From Pyronema omphalodes (Eukaryota; Ascomycota; Pezizomycetes; Pezizales; Pyronemataceae): a DNA stretch of 64,000 bases. The notes beneath the pieces are model-generated. The model was not told the origin of the DNA, searched no databases, and saw nothing but the letters and a program-made list of their open reading frames with translations. The DNA lies in assembly GCA_024516155.1 (NCBI GenBank), contig JAJJXM010000096.1, positions 1 through 64,000 on the forward strand, given 5' to 3'. Positions 1 to 12,646 of this stretch are shown piece after piece (positions within the stretch are counted from its first letter, which is position 1; every line of letters begins with the position of its first letter). A program made the translations under genes and the position numbers.

Positions 1-378
1 TGAAGATGGTCAGGTCTGGCATCTGGGGTCTGGGGGATGTGGAATGTGATTTAAGGAGAAATGGAATTACTGAAGCTGGGGTAGACGGATGGACGGATAG
101 AGATATGGATAGTTGGTGAATACTAGTTATATATATCAGACTGGCTGTGGATGAGTATATATCAACGGCTATTGGGTATATCCGGTGCTGTATTTGATAA
201 CTATGCACTTTGAGAGCGGAACCTGATGAGTATAGGGAGTGTTTTATCATCTAGTTGTGGAGGATTGACTATTGATTATTGAATATTGACTACTGGCTAC
301 TGAATAATAAACGCTAGTGGATACTTTCTTTCTTTCTTCTTACTCTCTTCTTTCTTCTTTCTTTCGTTCTTCTCTTCC

Positions 379-556
379 CTTCTCTTCTCTTTCTCCTCTT
401 CTCTTTTTCCTTCTTCTCTTTTTCCTTCTTCTCTTTTTCCTTCTTCTCTTTTTCCTTCTTCTCTTTTCCTTCTTCTCTTTTTCCTTCTTCTCTTTTCCTT
501 CTTCTCTTTTTCCTTCTTCTCTTTTTCCTTCTTCTCTTTTCCTTCTTCTCTTTTTC
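379..556. repeat. Pyrimidine minisatellite, CTTCTCTTTTTCCTT-type units
   Basis: Units of roughly 13-15 nt made only of C and T, alternating CTTCTCTTTTCCTT and CTTCTCTTTTTCCTT, repeat more than ten times. Strict strand asymmetry means the complementary strand is purely purine. Such a tract could form triplex DNA. No gene is supported. Confidence 0.85.
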
Positions 557-621
557 CTTCTCTGAAAAACAACACATAAAATAGCATACCCCAACACCAA
601 ACAACACCAAACAACAACCAT

Positions 622-639
622 CCCCCCCCCCCCCCCCCC
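622..639. repeat. Poly-C run, 18 nt
   Basis: An uninterrupted run of 18 C residues. Its exact length is likely to be uncertain in the assembly. Confidence 0.9.
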
Positions 640-1305
640 GCTACACGCCTACATCACATCGCGTCGCAACTCAAACTCTTTCCCAGCATTCCCAAACCCT
701 CTACCCCCAACCCATCCACCTCCCAAACCCTCTACCCCCAACCCACCCACCTCCAAACCTCATTCCCCATCACTTTCTCGCAACCAACTCATGACGACCG
801 GAGACAACAATCCCCATGATTCATAACTGATAGGCTATAGCCCATCAGCAGGATTATAAAGAATCAAGATATTTGAGAAGATTTCTATACCCCCCCCCCC
901 AAATATATATATATATATATCAATATCAATATCGAAATATCGAAATATAAACATCTTCTCATGAAGACAACCTTCAAAATGAGTCAAAAAAAAAAAAAAA
1001 AACACTCGAACATTTAATTCCTTAGTGATGGCTGCGGTGTGTCGTTTTACTTGATTATATTTGCTCATGCAAGTTATGTAGTTCGTGTAGGTTGCGTATT
1101 GAGTTAGTCCAAGTATAAAGCTTGCTGTAGGAGTAGGAGGTAGGAGGTAGAAAGTATGTCTCATGACATAGCACTCACATGGGACTTCATGGTATATCAC
1201 TCGTAGTATACCACTACAGACATCATACATGGCAGTGGAAATTCGGAAATCTAGAAGCTGTGTTCAGTTGAGGTGATATTTATCAAGGTATATTTATGTT
1301 TGTTG

Positions 1306-1466
1306 ATGTTTTGGTTATGTTTTGGTTATGTTTTGGTTATGTTTTGGTTATGTTTTTGGTTATGTTTTTGGTTATGTTTTGGTTATGTTTTGGTTATGTT
1401 TTGGTTATGTTTTGGTTATGTTTTGGTTATGTTTTGGTTATATTTTGGTTATGTTTTGGTTATATT
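1306..1466. repeat. 11-bp tandem array, unit GGTTATGTTTT
   Basis: About 14 near-perfect tandem copies of an 11-12 bp unit. The unit length is not a multiple of three in every copy, so three overlapping frames stay open and give hydrophobic pseudo-ORFs. I do not call these genes. Confidence 0.9.
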
Positions 1467-1815
1467 TTGTGTATATTTTATTTACCTTTTACTCACCTTT
1501 CACCTACCCCCCGCTTCCCAATTTCCATCCCAATTTCCATCCCAATTTCCTTCCCCTTTTACCTATCCGGGTTATCCCTCCCTTCCCATTCTTCCCATCT
1601 TCTTCATTCATAAGATTCGTTATCTAGCCAGTGATAAGGGACATGAAATCCGTTTGATAAGGCATAAGCATGCATATAGCAATAGGATATAGCAATAGGA
1701 ATGGGAATGGGAATAGGATGTGAAACATGATATGAGATATCAGATTCGTTATATACGGTACTGTATATACAATCTATAAAATGTGTACTGTATATACAAT
1801 CTATACAATCTATAC

Positions 1816-1893
1816 AATCCATAAAATCCATAAAATCCATAAAATCCATAAAATCCATAAAATCCATACCCCCATAAAATCCATAAAATCCAA
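1816..1893. repeat. 9-bp tandem array, unit ATAAAATCC
   Basis: Eight or so copies of ATAAAATCC, broken once by a C-rich insertion. The 9-bp period gives a spurious Met-Asp-Phe repeat frame on minus. Confidence 0.85.
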
Positions 1894-2760
1894 CCCCCCC
1901 TATTCCGCTATCTGTTTAAACTTTAATCAACAATCGTTATCTATTTAGTTATTATATCTTAGTTGTTATATCTTATTTGTTGTCTATTTATGTATTTATT
2001 TATTTATTTATTTATTTAGTTCTTTACTTCTCGTTATTATACTCTTGGTATACTCCGTGTCTGTATATATCTAAACCATGACTCGTTTATCATCTACATC
2101 ATCTACACATCACCCAAATCACCCAAATCACCCCTAATCACCCAAATCACACCCAATCACCCAAATCACCCCTAATCACCCCTAATCATCCCTATTTCAT
2201 CACCCTCCGCATCCCGCATGCTGCATCCCGCCGCATCATCCGCAACAAAACACGGGAGTCATAAATCTATTCTCCATAAACACTACGTAATCCATTGTCT
2301 TGGTTGAAGGATTTGAAATTGTCTCCTTATTTTGATATGTAAGTATGTTCATGTGCCGGGGATTAAAAATGATCCAGATCACCGAGACAAAGTGGGAAGA
2401 CACATAAGATAAGAAGTGCAGAAAAAATTCCGAGACATCACATCACATCACATCTAGCCAAGAAAAAACTCCCAACTCAACTCCCAACACCCGACAGGCT
2501 TGGCTTGTCTTAGCTGGCAAAGACTACAATATCTATATCCAAGGTTTTGATAGTCGATTTTTGAATAATAATTATGGATAAAAAAGAACACTTTACGGGT
2601 ACAATTGCATATCTATTCTTTCTTTCATTATGCAAATTTCATTTATTCGTACCACGAATTCAATATCCCCACGATATCGCGCACCAACCAACCAAGCCAA
2701 CGCACCTGAAAACAAATGACGAAATAAGAGAAAAAAAAACTGCTGGTTGTATGTTTTTGT

Positions 2761-4281
2761 TTACTTCCACAGTTTGGACAAACTCATTTCCTTATCGTCG
2801 TGCTTGTTGAGCACCTTTGCGGTTGCAAGGTCTATTCCCAAAAGCGTTAGTCTAAGACCCAAGAAAAACATCGAAAAAAACAATGTTGACAGAAACATAC
2901 CGAAATCCTCCTGCATGACGTGAATTCTGCGCTCTCGTAACGCGTACATTCCTGCCTCGGTACAAACTCCCTTCAACTCGGCACCAGAGCATCCGTTCAT
3001 CTTCTCGGCGATTTTCTTGAGGTCAATACCACGGGTCAAGTTCATTGACCGTGAGTGAATTCGAAGAATGTCTGCACGGGCCTCGACACTGTAATATTTG
3101 TTAGTATGGAAAATTCCCCATATTCACAGCACCCCTACACAGTAATACTTACGTTGGGGGAGGGAACTCGATCTTTCTGTCAATACGTCCAGGACGTAGT
3201 AATGCGGGATCAAGAATATCAAGACGGTTAGTGGCCATGATGACCTTGATATTTTTGGTAGGCTCGAAACCATCAAGCTGGTTAAGAAGCTCCAACATAG
3301 TTCTCTGAACCTCAGAATCTCCTCCTGAGCTTCCCTCTACTCTGCTAGATCCAATAGAATCGATTTCGTCCATGAAGATAATACTGGGTGCATGTTCACG
3401 TGCCATGACGAAGAGCTCACGGACCATACGAGAACCCTCTCCAATGTACTTCTGAACCAACTCTGATCCTGAGACACGAATGAATTTACAGTCGGTGTGA
3501 TGGGCAACTGCTCTTGCGAGGAGAGTCTTTCCGGTTCCGGGGGGTCCGTAGAGTAACACTCCCTTGGGCTGTGCAATTCCCAAAGACTCGAATAGCTCGG
3601 GGTGCTTTAGTCCAAGCTCAATAACTTCTTTAATCTCCTTAATCTGCTGGTCAAGACCTCCGATCATGTCGTATGTACTGTCGGGAACCTTTTCGACCAT
3701 CATGAGGGAAACGAGGGGATCGACGGAGCTGGGAAGTATTCTCTCCAAACGGTAGGTGTCTGAGATAAGGGTGACGCGTTTTCCGGGGGTGAGCGTGGAG
3801 ACTTCTACGCCTTCCGCGACATCGACAACTGGGTGCAGTGTTAGCGGCACCCCCGATGGATAAAGTTTAGGTAGTCCTACCGTATTTTCCCTCTGGGTGC
3901 ACCTTGACCAACACCCTCTTGCTTCCCATGACCTTCACGACCTCTCCTACGTATGATCCGGGCTGTTGTAGTAGGCCAAGCTCCTCTCTAAGTAACCGCA
4001 CTGCCGTAACACGTCCCGTCAGCATCCATGACCTCATACAAGAATTCGGATTGCAGCATCGAGCAAGCAGCAGTAGATCGGATTGCTGCCTAGGTGCCAC
4101 CAATGGGTTCCTTGTAGCTAGCAATACTCGATTGAAAGCTTGCGTCATCGTAAAAAGTCGTCGTACCTCTCGAATTGTAGTCGTTTCTCTGGGCCTCTAA
4201 CCGGCGTAGTTTAGAGTTCCGCTCGATGATTTCGAGCTTCATCGCCTCAATCTTGTTGTTGAAAAAGCTGTTGAGCGCCAT
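2761..4281 (-). CDS. RPT6: 26S proteasome regulatory ATPase subunit Rpt6 (S8/PSMC5)
   Basis: AAA+ ATPase of the 19S base ring, which unfolds ubiquitinated substrates and feeds them into the 20S core. Five exons on minus (4281-4167, 4000-3881, 3828-3153, 3088-2901, 2831-2761) close in frame to 389 aa, the usual family length. An N-terminal coiled coil ([16 protein letters not shown]) comes first. The OB-fold segment [11 protein letters not shown] follows, then Walker A GPPGTGKT near residue 173, Walker B IIFMDEID, sensor MATNRLD and the arginine-finger region LRPGRIDRK. The C-terminus is LSKLWK, matching the LWK tail of the family. The ATG at 4281 begins the conserved coiled coil, so I prefer it to frames opening further upstream. 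Introns are 166, 52, 64 and 69 nt, all GT-AG. The gene faces away from the VNX1-like gene across about 1.5 kb. Confidence 0.97.
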
Positions 4282-5819
4282 ATTGCCTGTTGCGGCGCGT
4301 TGTATTTGCTTCTGGTGAGCTGATGGAAACGGGATGGAGATGGAGTCGGTTGTTGGGTTGATGATGGCGATTGCTAGAACTTGGTGGATCGTGAGGTTGA
4401 TGGGTGTCTCTGACGAAGGTGCTTCTGTCTTGGTACTAGCGTAGTGGTACCTACTGCTTTGGAGCTTGGCATGCGGCCCCGCTGACACGCCTTTTTGTGC
4501 ATCAAAGTCGCGCTGCAAGTGCCAAGCGAGGCTGCAATGCGAGCGGCTGGTCTGGCTGTGTTTCTAAGCAGAGCTGCCGGAGCTGGTTTGGAGCTGTGCT
4601 TTTTTTTCCGCTGGATCGCAGTTTGCATGTTGCATCTGTCTGCTCACTGCGCATACTTTATCTGATGACTAAGCAAGCCAAAAAAACACGCGTTCTCGCT
4701 TTCACGCGACCCTGCGTAATATATAGTAGGCAAGGCAAGACAGGGCCGAGCTTATCGTACGTATCGTGATGACGCCTTCCTTGCAATGCCCAGCAGCATT
4801 TTCTGCAATTTTGCTTCTTCATTTTTTTTTTCTCGTCGATTTTCAGACCGACTGCCCACCGCCTCTTCAGCTTCAGGCTTAGCACCACGCACTCTCGCTT
4901 CGATTGGTGACCATTGACAGATTTCCCCTCTCCACGTTTGACTTGTTTCTTTTTTAGTGTGGGCGTGATCTCTCCTAGCCTTGTGGCTCTGTTTTTAAAG
5001 CTTGGTGGTGGTGCTTTGAGATCGGACAGGGTCTCGCTGATATCATCGAACATATGACGGCGAGCATCACTGATCAGATAGGCAGATAGGGGGCGGCAGG
5101 TGGGAGGGAGTGGGGGAGAAGGATGCATAAGACGGGGTGCATGAGGGTTGGGATCACAATTAAAAGGAATGTCAGGGTTGCTGATGCTGAAGAGTGGACT
5201 GATTTGACATCAAGTTTATTAATCTGAGGAAATGCTATAAATTTTGAGGTCAAGTTGGTGATTATTCTGAAGAAAAAAATGATTTCAAGTTGGTTGATCT
5301 TCTGAAGGTTTTCAGTTCTGCTAATCTTCTAGCGGTCAATCGTCTTGCTTTATCGTCCTATAATTTCCATTTCCCATCAACACCAATATTCACAACAAGA
5401 ACCTCCTAGATCTTTCCTTCGACTCCGAGAATCCAAAATCCCCCCACTTTGACTCCACAAAATTCAGCATTTCCTCTGACTTCAAGACAAATTCTCCTTT
5501 GTCAAATTCTTCCCAACTCGTATCCGGCTGTGTTCATCCGCAATTCTGCACCACTGCACATGCCCCATCCACCGCATTAAATCCCTACCTGGCTGACCTC
5601 CCCGACCCATACATGTGCAGGAGCATCCATACCTCATATCGGCCCGTCGCCCTTACTGCTACTATTCGCGTCATCCGCGCACCTGCCCAACTGACAAGAG
5701 TCGTTTGAGACGGTCAAATTCCAAGGTCGATCCCGTGCCGCAAAAAGACAATTCTCTACCCCCCCACTGTCTACTCTCCTCCACTTCCACCTGAGTTGAA
5801 GGAAGACACCCACCGAATC
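4282..5819. other. Divergent intergenic/promoter region RPT6 - VNX1-like
   Basis: Both flanking genes read outward from this region, so their promoters and 5' UTRs must lie here. It is pyrimidine-rich near 5390-5480 and just upstream of the ATG at 5820. A 156-aa minus frame (4658-5128) is present, but it shows no domain, no spliceable partner and biased composition, so I treat it as chance. Confidence 0.6.
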
Positions 5820-8800
5820 ATGGCTGGAAAGCCACGAAAGGATAGCGACAAATCTACGACAGGAACACCAAACGCCTCGCCATCTCCTGCCAACACGCGG
5901 GCAGTCCCCATCTACCGGAGAGATATAGCCCCGACAGAAACTATGGCGGAAGCTCCTGATCAATATGCGTCAAGCGCAGCAAGTGTTCGTTCAACAGAAA
6001 CCGTGCGACGAGTCGGGGGCGAGTCTGCGAATATTCAAGATAGCTATGGTTGATCTTCCCTGCATACCACAACATTGCCAACCCTATTGGACTAGAGCTA
6101 AATTATTGAAATGATAGGGTCCTTGGATTCTGTCGCGCGCGAACAACCAAGTTCAACGACACCCGCCGGTCCAGCTACAGGAAGAATGTCGAGAACATCT
6201 TCACGGTCATCTTTAAGAGTTGCTTCCCAAGAACGGAAACCACGAAGGCCCACCGCCACTCGGCGCGCGTCATCCGCAGCCCATCCTCACAAAGGGTAGA
6301 GTTTCTCCTAGCTCCTATCTTTCCCGAACCACTAGTGTTTCGCAGCTGTGCTGATATCGAACCCCGCAGGCAAGAGTTTAGCGCCGAAGACGAATTAGAT
6401 GAGGTTGAAGAAGACCAGCGAGCGAGAACAATCGGGTCGATTGGAAGTTCGGGTTATTCAGGAATGAGACGCCGCTCTCAGATATTCCGAAGACGTAATA
6501 CGCAACCGTTACACCAGGGTATAAGCGATGATGACGGCTCTGATGATGACGACGATATTCCACAACGACAAGTCAGCATGTCGCAAACCGTTGGTGGTGA
6601 TGAACTTGACGATGATGCAGACGATGGAACTGTGAGAGGAGCAGGGTCTTACGCTGGTAGCGAAGTCGAGAGCGACCAGTCCTTCACCCTAAAGGTAATT
6701 ATAGCCGGCGATAAACTCGTGAAATGCCAAGCTGATCAATTTTCCAGGATCGTCAACAAGCAATTAACCAGACGCATCCTTTTGGTATCAGAATATGGAA
6801 ACCGGCGCTTTACAAGAAAAATCGGTCTGTCCAACAGACGGCGGAAGGGGATATTCACTCGGCGCCGGGTGAGAAAATTGGACTCATATTATTGTTTGTT
6901 AATATGCTATGGGTTCTACTGTTTGGTTGGTGGATGTTTATCGTCACTGCGATAGCCGCTGTTTTATTGACTTGCTGCTTTCCTGTGCGTGGAAACAGGC
7001 AGTACGGCAGAGTTCTTTTTGGACTTGCCTATTACCTGCTTTATCCATTTGGTCGTTTTGTGGAGCTCAAGCAAGAGGAAGCTTACGCTGAGGAGGATGA
7101 GGGAGAAGGAAGAAGTATCAGTGAATACGAGCAGTGGCAGGCTGGTGATATTGAGACTGGACGAACTTTCTTTGGACCGCATACGCCTCGGTCCATAGTT
7201 GGTCGCCGAAGGGATAGTATGGACGGTAGTGACGATGAATATGAAGCGAGTGAAAGAACAGGATTGATCACAGGAGCTACAGTTGGTTCAGAGAGATCTG
7301 AGCGTGAACGAAAGACCCGGTTGTTTGGTCGTGGTCAGTGGAGTTTCGGTCGGGTCTTGTTTTACGTCTTCTTCTATATTTTGATTGGTAAGTTCCCCAT
7401 GTTTCAAATTACGTAATAATTAAAGACTGACCAAACAGCTCCAATGCTTCTCATCGTTTCCGGTCTTTGCTGGTTGATGGTGTTTTGGATACCCATGGCA
7501 AAGGTTACACATCTACTCTTTGACCATTTGCGTAGACACCCGCTTGCTCTATCATTCCACTCCGATAATACTTGGAGCCGTCGCCCTGATACGCCGTCAG
7601 CATCTATCCTTCTGTGTACATATCGTGCCGTTGGTTGGAAATACTACAAATACACCGTTGATGGAACGAATATTTTCTTCATCAATCTGTTGGCTGTTGT
7701 TGTATTTGTTGTCGTTGACTACTTTTTGCTCAGTCAGTATCTTGGTATCAAGGCTCCTTACACCGAGCCCGGTGCTATTTTCACTTTGGCACTTTGCTCG
7801 GTTATCCCGCTTGCATACTTTATTGGTCAGGCTGTTGCTTCTATTTCAGCACAATCTAGTATGGGAATGGGTGCTACCATCAATGCTTTCTTCTCCACCA
7901 TTGTTGAGGTCTACCTTTACTGTGTTGCCTTATCCGAGGGTAAGGGAAGACTTGTTGAAGGCAGTATCGTCGGCAGTATCTTTGCCGGAGTAGTGTTCAT
8001 GCCTGGTTTGTCTATGTGTTCCGGAGCCATCAAGAGAAAGACTCAACGCTTCAATGCAAAGTCCGCTGGAGTAACATCAACCATGTTGCTTTTTGCCATC
8101 ATCGCCGCCTTTGCTCCTACATTGTTTTATCAGATTTACGGCACAGTACGTATTACCCTCCTTTCATCCCATCTTAGCTAACATTTAATAGTACGAGCTC
8201 TCATGCCGCTCTTGCGTACCTGGTACGGAAGTGTTTGATGAACAATGCCGCCGCTGCTCCTTTTCTCAGACTGCTCCTACCGATAGCAACGAGTTCTACA
8301 AGCAAGCCATCCAACCCTACACCTGGATTTCAGCAATATTCTTGTTCCTATCCTACGTTGTTGGTCTTTGGTTCACCCTCCGTACCCACGCTGCAGTAAT
8401 CTGGCAAACCCCTCCTGCAGCTGCTGCTCATACGCCATCTTACGTACCCCACACGCCATCTGTTCCTGACCATCGCCGCTCTCAATTAACAGACGCCACG
8501 TTTGCTCCGGACCACCGCCCCACGTCCGTTGGTTCTGTCCGTGACTCTCAGCTTTACAACCGCATCCTTGGCCAATCCCTCAAGTCTGTAGGACTCAAGC
8601 AAGACGGCGGAGTTCACCGTGTCCCTCCACGCAGCGCTGGAGAGACACTGTCCCCTGTCCATGAAACCTCCGATGATTCCAGCCCCGTTAATTTCGGGAA
8701 CCTCTCACCCGCAGAAAACGCACACATTCTCAGGGCAACCGAGATAGCCGCCGCGGCAGCTACAGCCGCAGTTCATGACGTCCACCGAGAGAATGCTAAC

Positions 8801-9743
8801 CGCCGTCTAGCCGCCCCTACTGCAGCTAATAAACCAGTCCAATTTGTTGATGGCGATGACATTCCTGTTGGTGCAGACGCAGCGACATCAGGTGGACATG
8901 ATGCACCCAATTGGAGCAAAACAAAATCTGCAATTATCCTATTGGCTGCTACGCTGTTCTATGCTGTTATTGCAGAGATCTTGGTTAATACTGTTGATGT
9001 CGTTTTGGAGAACTTTGATATTGATGAGAAGTTCCTTGGATTTACGCTATTTGCGTTGGTGCCTAACACTACTGAATTCCTCGTAAGTTTTCAAAAGCTC
9101 ATCCTTTAAACGGTAGAATAAATATCTCATACTGACCAAAATTTCTATAGAATGCCATCTCTTTCGCAATGAATGGCAACATCGCCCTTAGTATGGAAAT
9201 TGGATCCGCATACACCTTGCAAGTCTGTCTCTTGCAAATTCCTGCACTAGTCCTCTTTTCGGCATATTATGGACCAACCCTAGCTTCGGATCTTATTCCG
9301 AGTCATACTTTTAGTATGATTTTCCCGCAGTGGGATTTGGTTACTGTTATCCTGTGTGTCTTTTTACTGAGTTACATGTATGGTGAGGGAAAGAGTAATT
9401 ACTTCAAGGTATGTCATACTCCCCCATGAGCGCGATGATTTCATCCTCTGTTGGACTTGGTTGGACTTTATTATTCCTTTCCCAGTGTGGATATCCCTCG
9501 CAAGTCTTGATCGAAATACTAATTCTATTTTAGGGAACTATCTTGATCCTATCCTACATCACAGTAATGATGGGCTTCTACTTTGGATCCTTCGCTAATA
9601 ACACGTTTAATGATATGATTATCATGGGTGCCGGACAGAAGGGTACTGGGTTTTATCAGCAGTATGGACAGGGTATGGGGATGAGTCCGGCTGGTCCGTT
9701 TCAGAGAAAGGGTATGATGGTTCCGACTGGGCGGGAATTGTAG
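5820..9743 (+). CDS. VNX1: Vacuolar monovalent cation/H+ antiporter, Vnx1-like (CaCA family)
   Basis: Membrane exchanger of the CAX type. The yeast member exchanges K+ or Na+ for H+ at the vacuole. Eight exons (5820-6048, 6118-6295, 6370-6694, 6748-7387, 7439-8145, 8192-9082, 9151-9408, 9534-9743) close to 1145 aa. The first 240 residues or so are hydrophilic and acidic, with Asp runs (DDDGSDDDDDIPQ). A conserved block follows (HPFGIRIWKPALYKK), then hydrophobic segments. The first exchanger repeat reads MGATINAFFSTIVEVYLY, with the key Glu, and the second reads VPNTTEFLNAISFAMNGN. A His/Pro-rich loop of about 200 residues lies between them. It is longer than yeast Vnx1 (about 900 aa) because of its N-terminus and loop. 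The substrate (K+/Na+ versus Ca2+) is inferred from family resemblance. Confidence 0.9.
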
Positions 9744-9752
9744 GTAGGGAGA

Positions 9753-9773
9753 GGGGGGGGGGGGGGGGGGGGG
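9753..9773. repeat. Poly-G run, 21 nt
   Basis: A run of 21 G begins 10 nt after the antiporter stop codon, so it would lie in that gene's 3' UTR. Confidence 0.9.
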
Positions 9774-10270
9774 CTTCCTGAGGAGGTAGGGCGAGGGGTG
9801 AAAGAACTGCGGGGTGGGAAGAGGGGATCAGGAGTGAGTCCTCGTTTATCGTTTAAGGCTGCGTTTTTATTTCTTTTCTTTTCTTTGTCATTTTTTCCTT
9901 TTCTTTTTCCTTTTCTGTTTCTCCTTTTTTTTTTTTCCCTTTCTGTTTCTTCTTTTTTTATATCTGTGATACCCCGCATTCACTGGTGTTTCCTGGGCAT
10001 TTTTCCTTTTGTTATTTGTTGCATGTCATTTATTGTTTTTCCTCGATGGTTTTTATTTCTGGTTTTTGTTTTTGTTTTGTTGATTGGCTGCTGGGCTGGC
10101 TGCTGGTACGCCTCTAGTGCTGTTTTTCCTTGCTGTTGATTGCGGTCTTGATTGTGGCTATTGTTTGTTTGTTTATTGTTTGTTGTTTGTTGTTTGTTGT
10201 TTACTAGCATGTTGATTTCTGTTTTGTGATGCGTGATTTTTGTAAAACTTTTTTCCTGTTGGCTGGGGAA

Positions 10271-10292
10271 GGGGGGGGGGGGGGGGGGGGGG
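10271..10292. repeat. Poly-G run, 22 nt
   Basis: A second long G run about 500 bp beyond the first. No gene is associated with it. Confidence 0.9.
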
Positions 10293-10637
10293 TAAGAAGA
10301 ACGGAAGATAAGACTCAGTATTGAATGAAGAACGCGGACGAGTGGCTCGTAAGAGACGAAACACGAAGGAAGGAAGCAACGAACGAAGGGGCAACGAATG
10401 ACACGCAGATAAGATGGTAGTAGGGCAGTAGGGGCTTAGTTGGTTAGGTAATAGCTATTAGCTATAAAGTATACGTTATAGGTTATAGGGTAATATGTCG
10501 TCATGAAAATTTAAAATTTAAAATTTAAAATTTAGGATTGGAGATTTAGTTGAGAGTGGGTGATTGGTGATTGGTGATTGGTGATTGGTGATCTTGTAGT
10601 TGAGTGATATACAAATATGGAATTTAATATTCATTTT

Positions 10638-10872
10638 TAGTATCGTTATTGTTGTCGTTATCGTTATCGTTATCGTTGTTGTTGTTGTTATCGTTGTTGT
10701 TGTTGTTGTCGTTGTTGTTGTTGTTATCGTTGTCGTGATTATTGTTGTCGTTGTCGTTGTTATTATTGTTATAGTTGTTGTTATTGTTGTTGTTATTGTT
10801 GTTGTTATTGTTGTTGTTATTGTTGTTGTTATTGTCATTGTTCTTCTTCTTCTTCTTCTTCTTCTTCTTCTT
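10638..10872. repeat. Trinucleotide array, GTT/ATC then TTC
   Basis: An imperfect (GTT)n array with ATC/GTC interruptions runs into a pure (TTC)n block (about 10842-10872). It encodes spurious poly-Val/Ile or poly-Thr frames. Confidence 0.85.
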
Positions 10873-11114
10873 TTAGATGAAAATAACCTTAAAAAACAAC
10901 GGGGAGTGGGAGGCGGGACAGTGGGGTGGGAACAGTGGGGTGGTGTGTGAGGGGGAGGGGGGAGGGGTGGAGGAAGGGGTGGAGGTTGGGGGTGGAGGTC
11001 GGGAGGAGGGGGAGGAGGGGGAGGGTGGAGGTAGAGGTGGAGCTGGACTCAAAATAGATGAAATATACTTCTTGGAGTTTTACTTACATGTACATAAGTT
11101 AAGATCTAAAGTCC

Positions 11115-11270
<156 letters not shown>

Positions 11271-11280
11271 AAACCCCAGA

Positions 11281-11432
11281 GATATTGATATTAATATTGA
11301 TATTGATATTAATATTGATATTGATATTAATATTGATATTGATATTGATAGTTGATATTGATATTGATATCCTTAGGTTGATAGTTGATAGTTGATAGTT
11401 GATAGTTGATAGTTGATAGTTGATAGTTGATC
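11281..11432. repeat. GATATT/GATAGTT tandem arrays
   Basis: A 6-bp GATATT/AATATT array passes directly into a 7-bp GATAGTT array, as if one had grown from the edge of the other. Confidence 0.85.
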
Positions 11433-11500
11433 GATATCTGGATTCTACAAGTTATCTTGAAGATACTGAAACATAATCAACATTCCACTAATCCAGCAAT

Positions 11501-11594
11501 TCATCAGTCCATCAGCCCATCAGTCCATCAGTCCATCAGTCCATCAGTCCATCAGTCCATCAGTCCATCAGTCCATCAGTCCATCAGTCCATCA
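11501..11594. repeat. 8-bp tandem array, unit CAGTCCAT
   Basis: About 11 near-perfect copies of the 8-mer. Confidence 0.9.
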
Positions 11595-12151
11595 ATGGGT
11601 TACAGGTTAGAACTTAGTCGTGAGGGTGATAGTGTGGATTCTGTGGTGTTCGGTTGGGGTTGGGGTCGGGGTTGTTCTTTACGATGATGATGGGATGGAA
11701 TAGGGAGATGGAATGTATAGGTTGAGATTGGAGAGGAGGAAGAATAGTACCGTGGAAGTTATGTAGGTTCTTTAATAGTATAACTTGTATGGGTCAATTT
11801 CAGGTTAAGGGAATTCAAGGACTCGATTTCGTTGATGATATTTCGATCACTGTCTGGCTTTGGGCTTTCTCTGTTAAATGGAATGATCTTTAGTTCCGTT
11901 CTTTGAAATTTAGTAGCAATAACATTTAGCCAGTCTACAATTTCGCTGTTCTGTGTATCTCCCTCCCTTCTTGAGTCTCTGAACTTCTTTCCAGTCAACA
12001 TATTCCTTACTTCCCAAACCAAGTCCACCGAACCACCACAAAAGTTCTCTACATTCCCACCCAGCCAGAACAAACCCCACAACCAACATCACCTTCACCT
12101 TTATCCTCACCATCACCAACCCAGTACCATCCCGCATCCCACCACAATCCC

Positions 12152-12646
12152 CTATAAATTAATCTTCTGCCTCTTCAAGATCTCACCCATAATAACCTCC
12201 AACGGTTGAAACAACCCATCATCCTTCTCCATCCGCATGATCTCAAATTCGCGTTTCCGTTTCCGTATCTCTTCCGCAGCTTTAATCTCGGCTTTCATCG
12301 CCGCTAGTTCTAGTTTCCGGTAGATGATTTCTTCTCGGGCTGCTCGGGCTTGCTCGATTATTGCTGTGAGTGTGTCTTGTTCCATTGGTTCTGGTTCGGG
12401 TTCAGGTTGTTCGGGTTCGGGTTGCTCGTGTTCGGGCTGCTTGTGTTCGGGCTGCTTGTGTTCGGGTTGCTGATTGTGAAAATTGTCATGCGGAAAGTCG
12501 TGTGTATCTTTCTGGTGCACCTCGTGGTGCTGGCGGTAGTGGTTATCCTGCTGCTGCTGCTGCTGCTGTTGTTGTTGTTGTTCCAATTCCATTTGGCAAA
12601 CATCAACCTCCTCAAAGGATTTCACATCTTCCATATGACGCTCCAT
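12152..12646 (-). CDS. Small Gln/Pro/Glu-rich coiled-coil protein, unrecognised
   Basis: I do not recognise this protein. The frame runs from the ATG at 12646 to a TAG at 12152, about 164 aa. It stays open for a further 14 codons upstream without an ATG, so a 5' exon may be missing. The N-terminal part contains an 11-residue Gln run. A degenerate repeat of QPEHK/QPEPE units follows. The last 80 residues are a charged helix likely to form a coiled coil (AREEIIYRKLELAAMKAEIK) ending in the basic GEILKRQKINL. The conserved-looking amphipathic end and the clean stop argue for a real gene. The low-complexity middle and lack of a clear start argue against. Confidence 0.45.
   Translation of the reverse strand: MERHMEDVKSFEEVDVCQMELEQQQQQQQQQQQDNHYRQHHEVHQKDTHDFPHDNFHNQQPEHKQPEHKQPEHEQPEPEQPEPEPEPMEQDTLTAIIEQARAAREEIIYRKLELAAMKAEIKAAEEIRKRKREFEIMRMEKDDGLFQPLEVIMGEILKRQKINL

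Larger units (their letters stand above)
1..2760. other. Gene-free spacer rich in simple repeats
   Basis: I find no convincing coding exon here. The stretch holds a pyrimidine minisatellite (about 379-556), an 18-nt C run, an 11-bp GGTTATGTTTT array, a 9-bp ATAAAATCC array, (TTTA)n around 1990-2016 and imperfect AATCACCC repeats around 2110-2190. The open frames overlapping these arrays are only translations of repeats (Lys/Glu-rich, FGYVLVMFWLC-like, MDF repeats). The last 250 bp must contain the 3' end of the RPT6 transcript. Confidence 0.7.

Noticed and set aside
297..621. Overlapping Lys/Glu-rich and Phe/Leu-rich frames
   Set aside because: They translate a pyrimidine/purine minisatellite in several frames at once. 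No unique sequence remains.
1273..1692. Hydrophobic 100-140 codon frames resembling membrane proteins
   Set aside because: Three plus frames are open through an 11-bp tandem array. The hydrophobicity is a by-product of the repeat.
4658..5128. 156-codon minus frame in the RPT6 - VNX1 spacer
   Set aside because: No domain or splice partner and biased composition. It lies in a shared promoter region.
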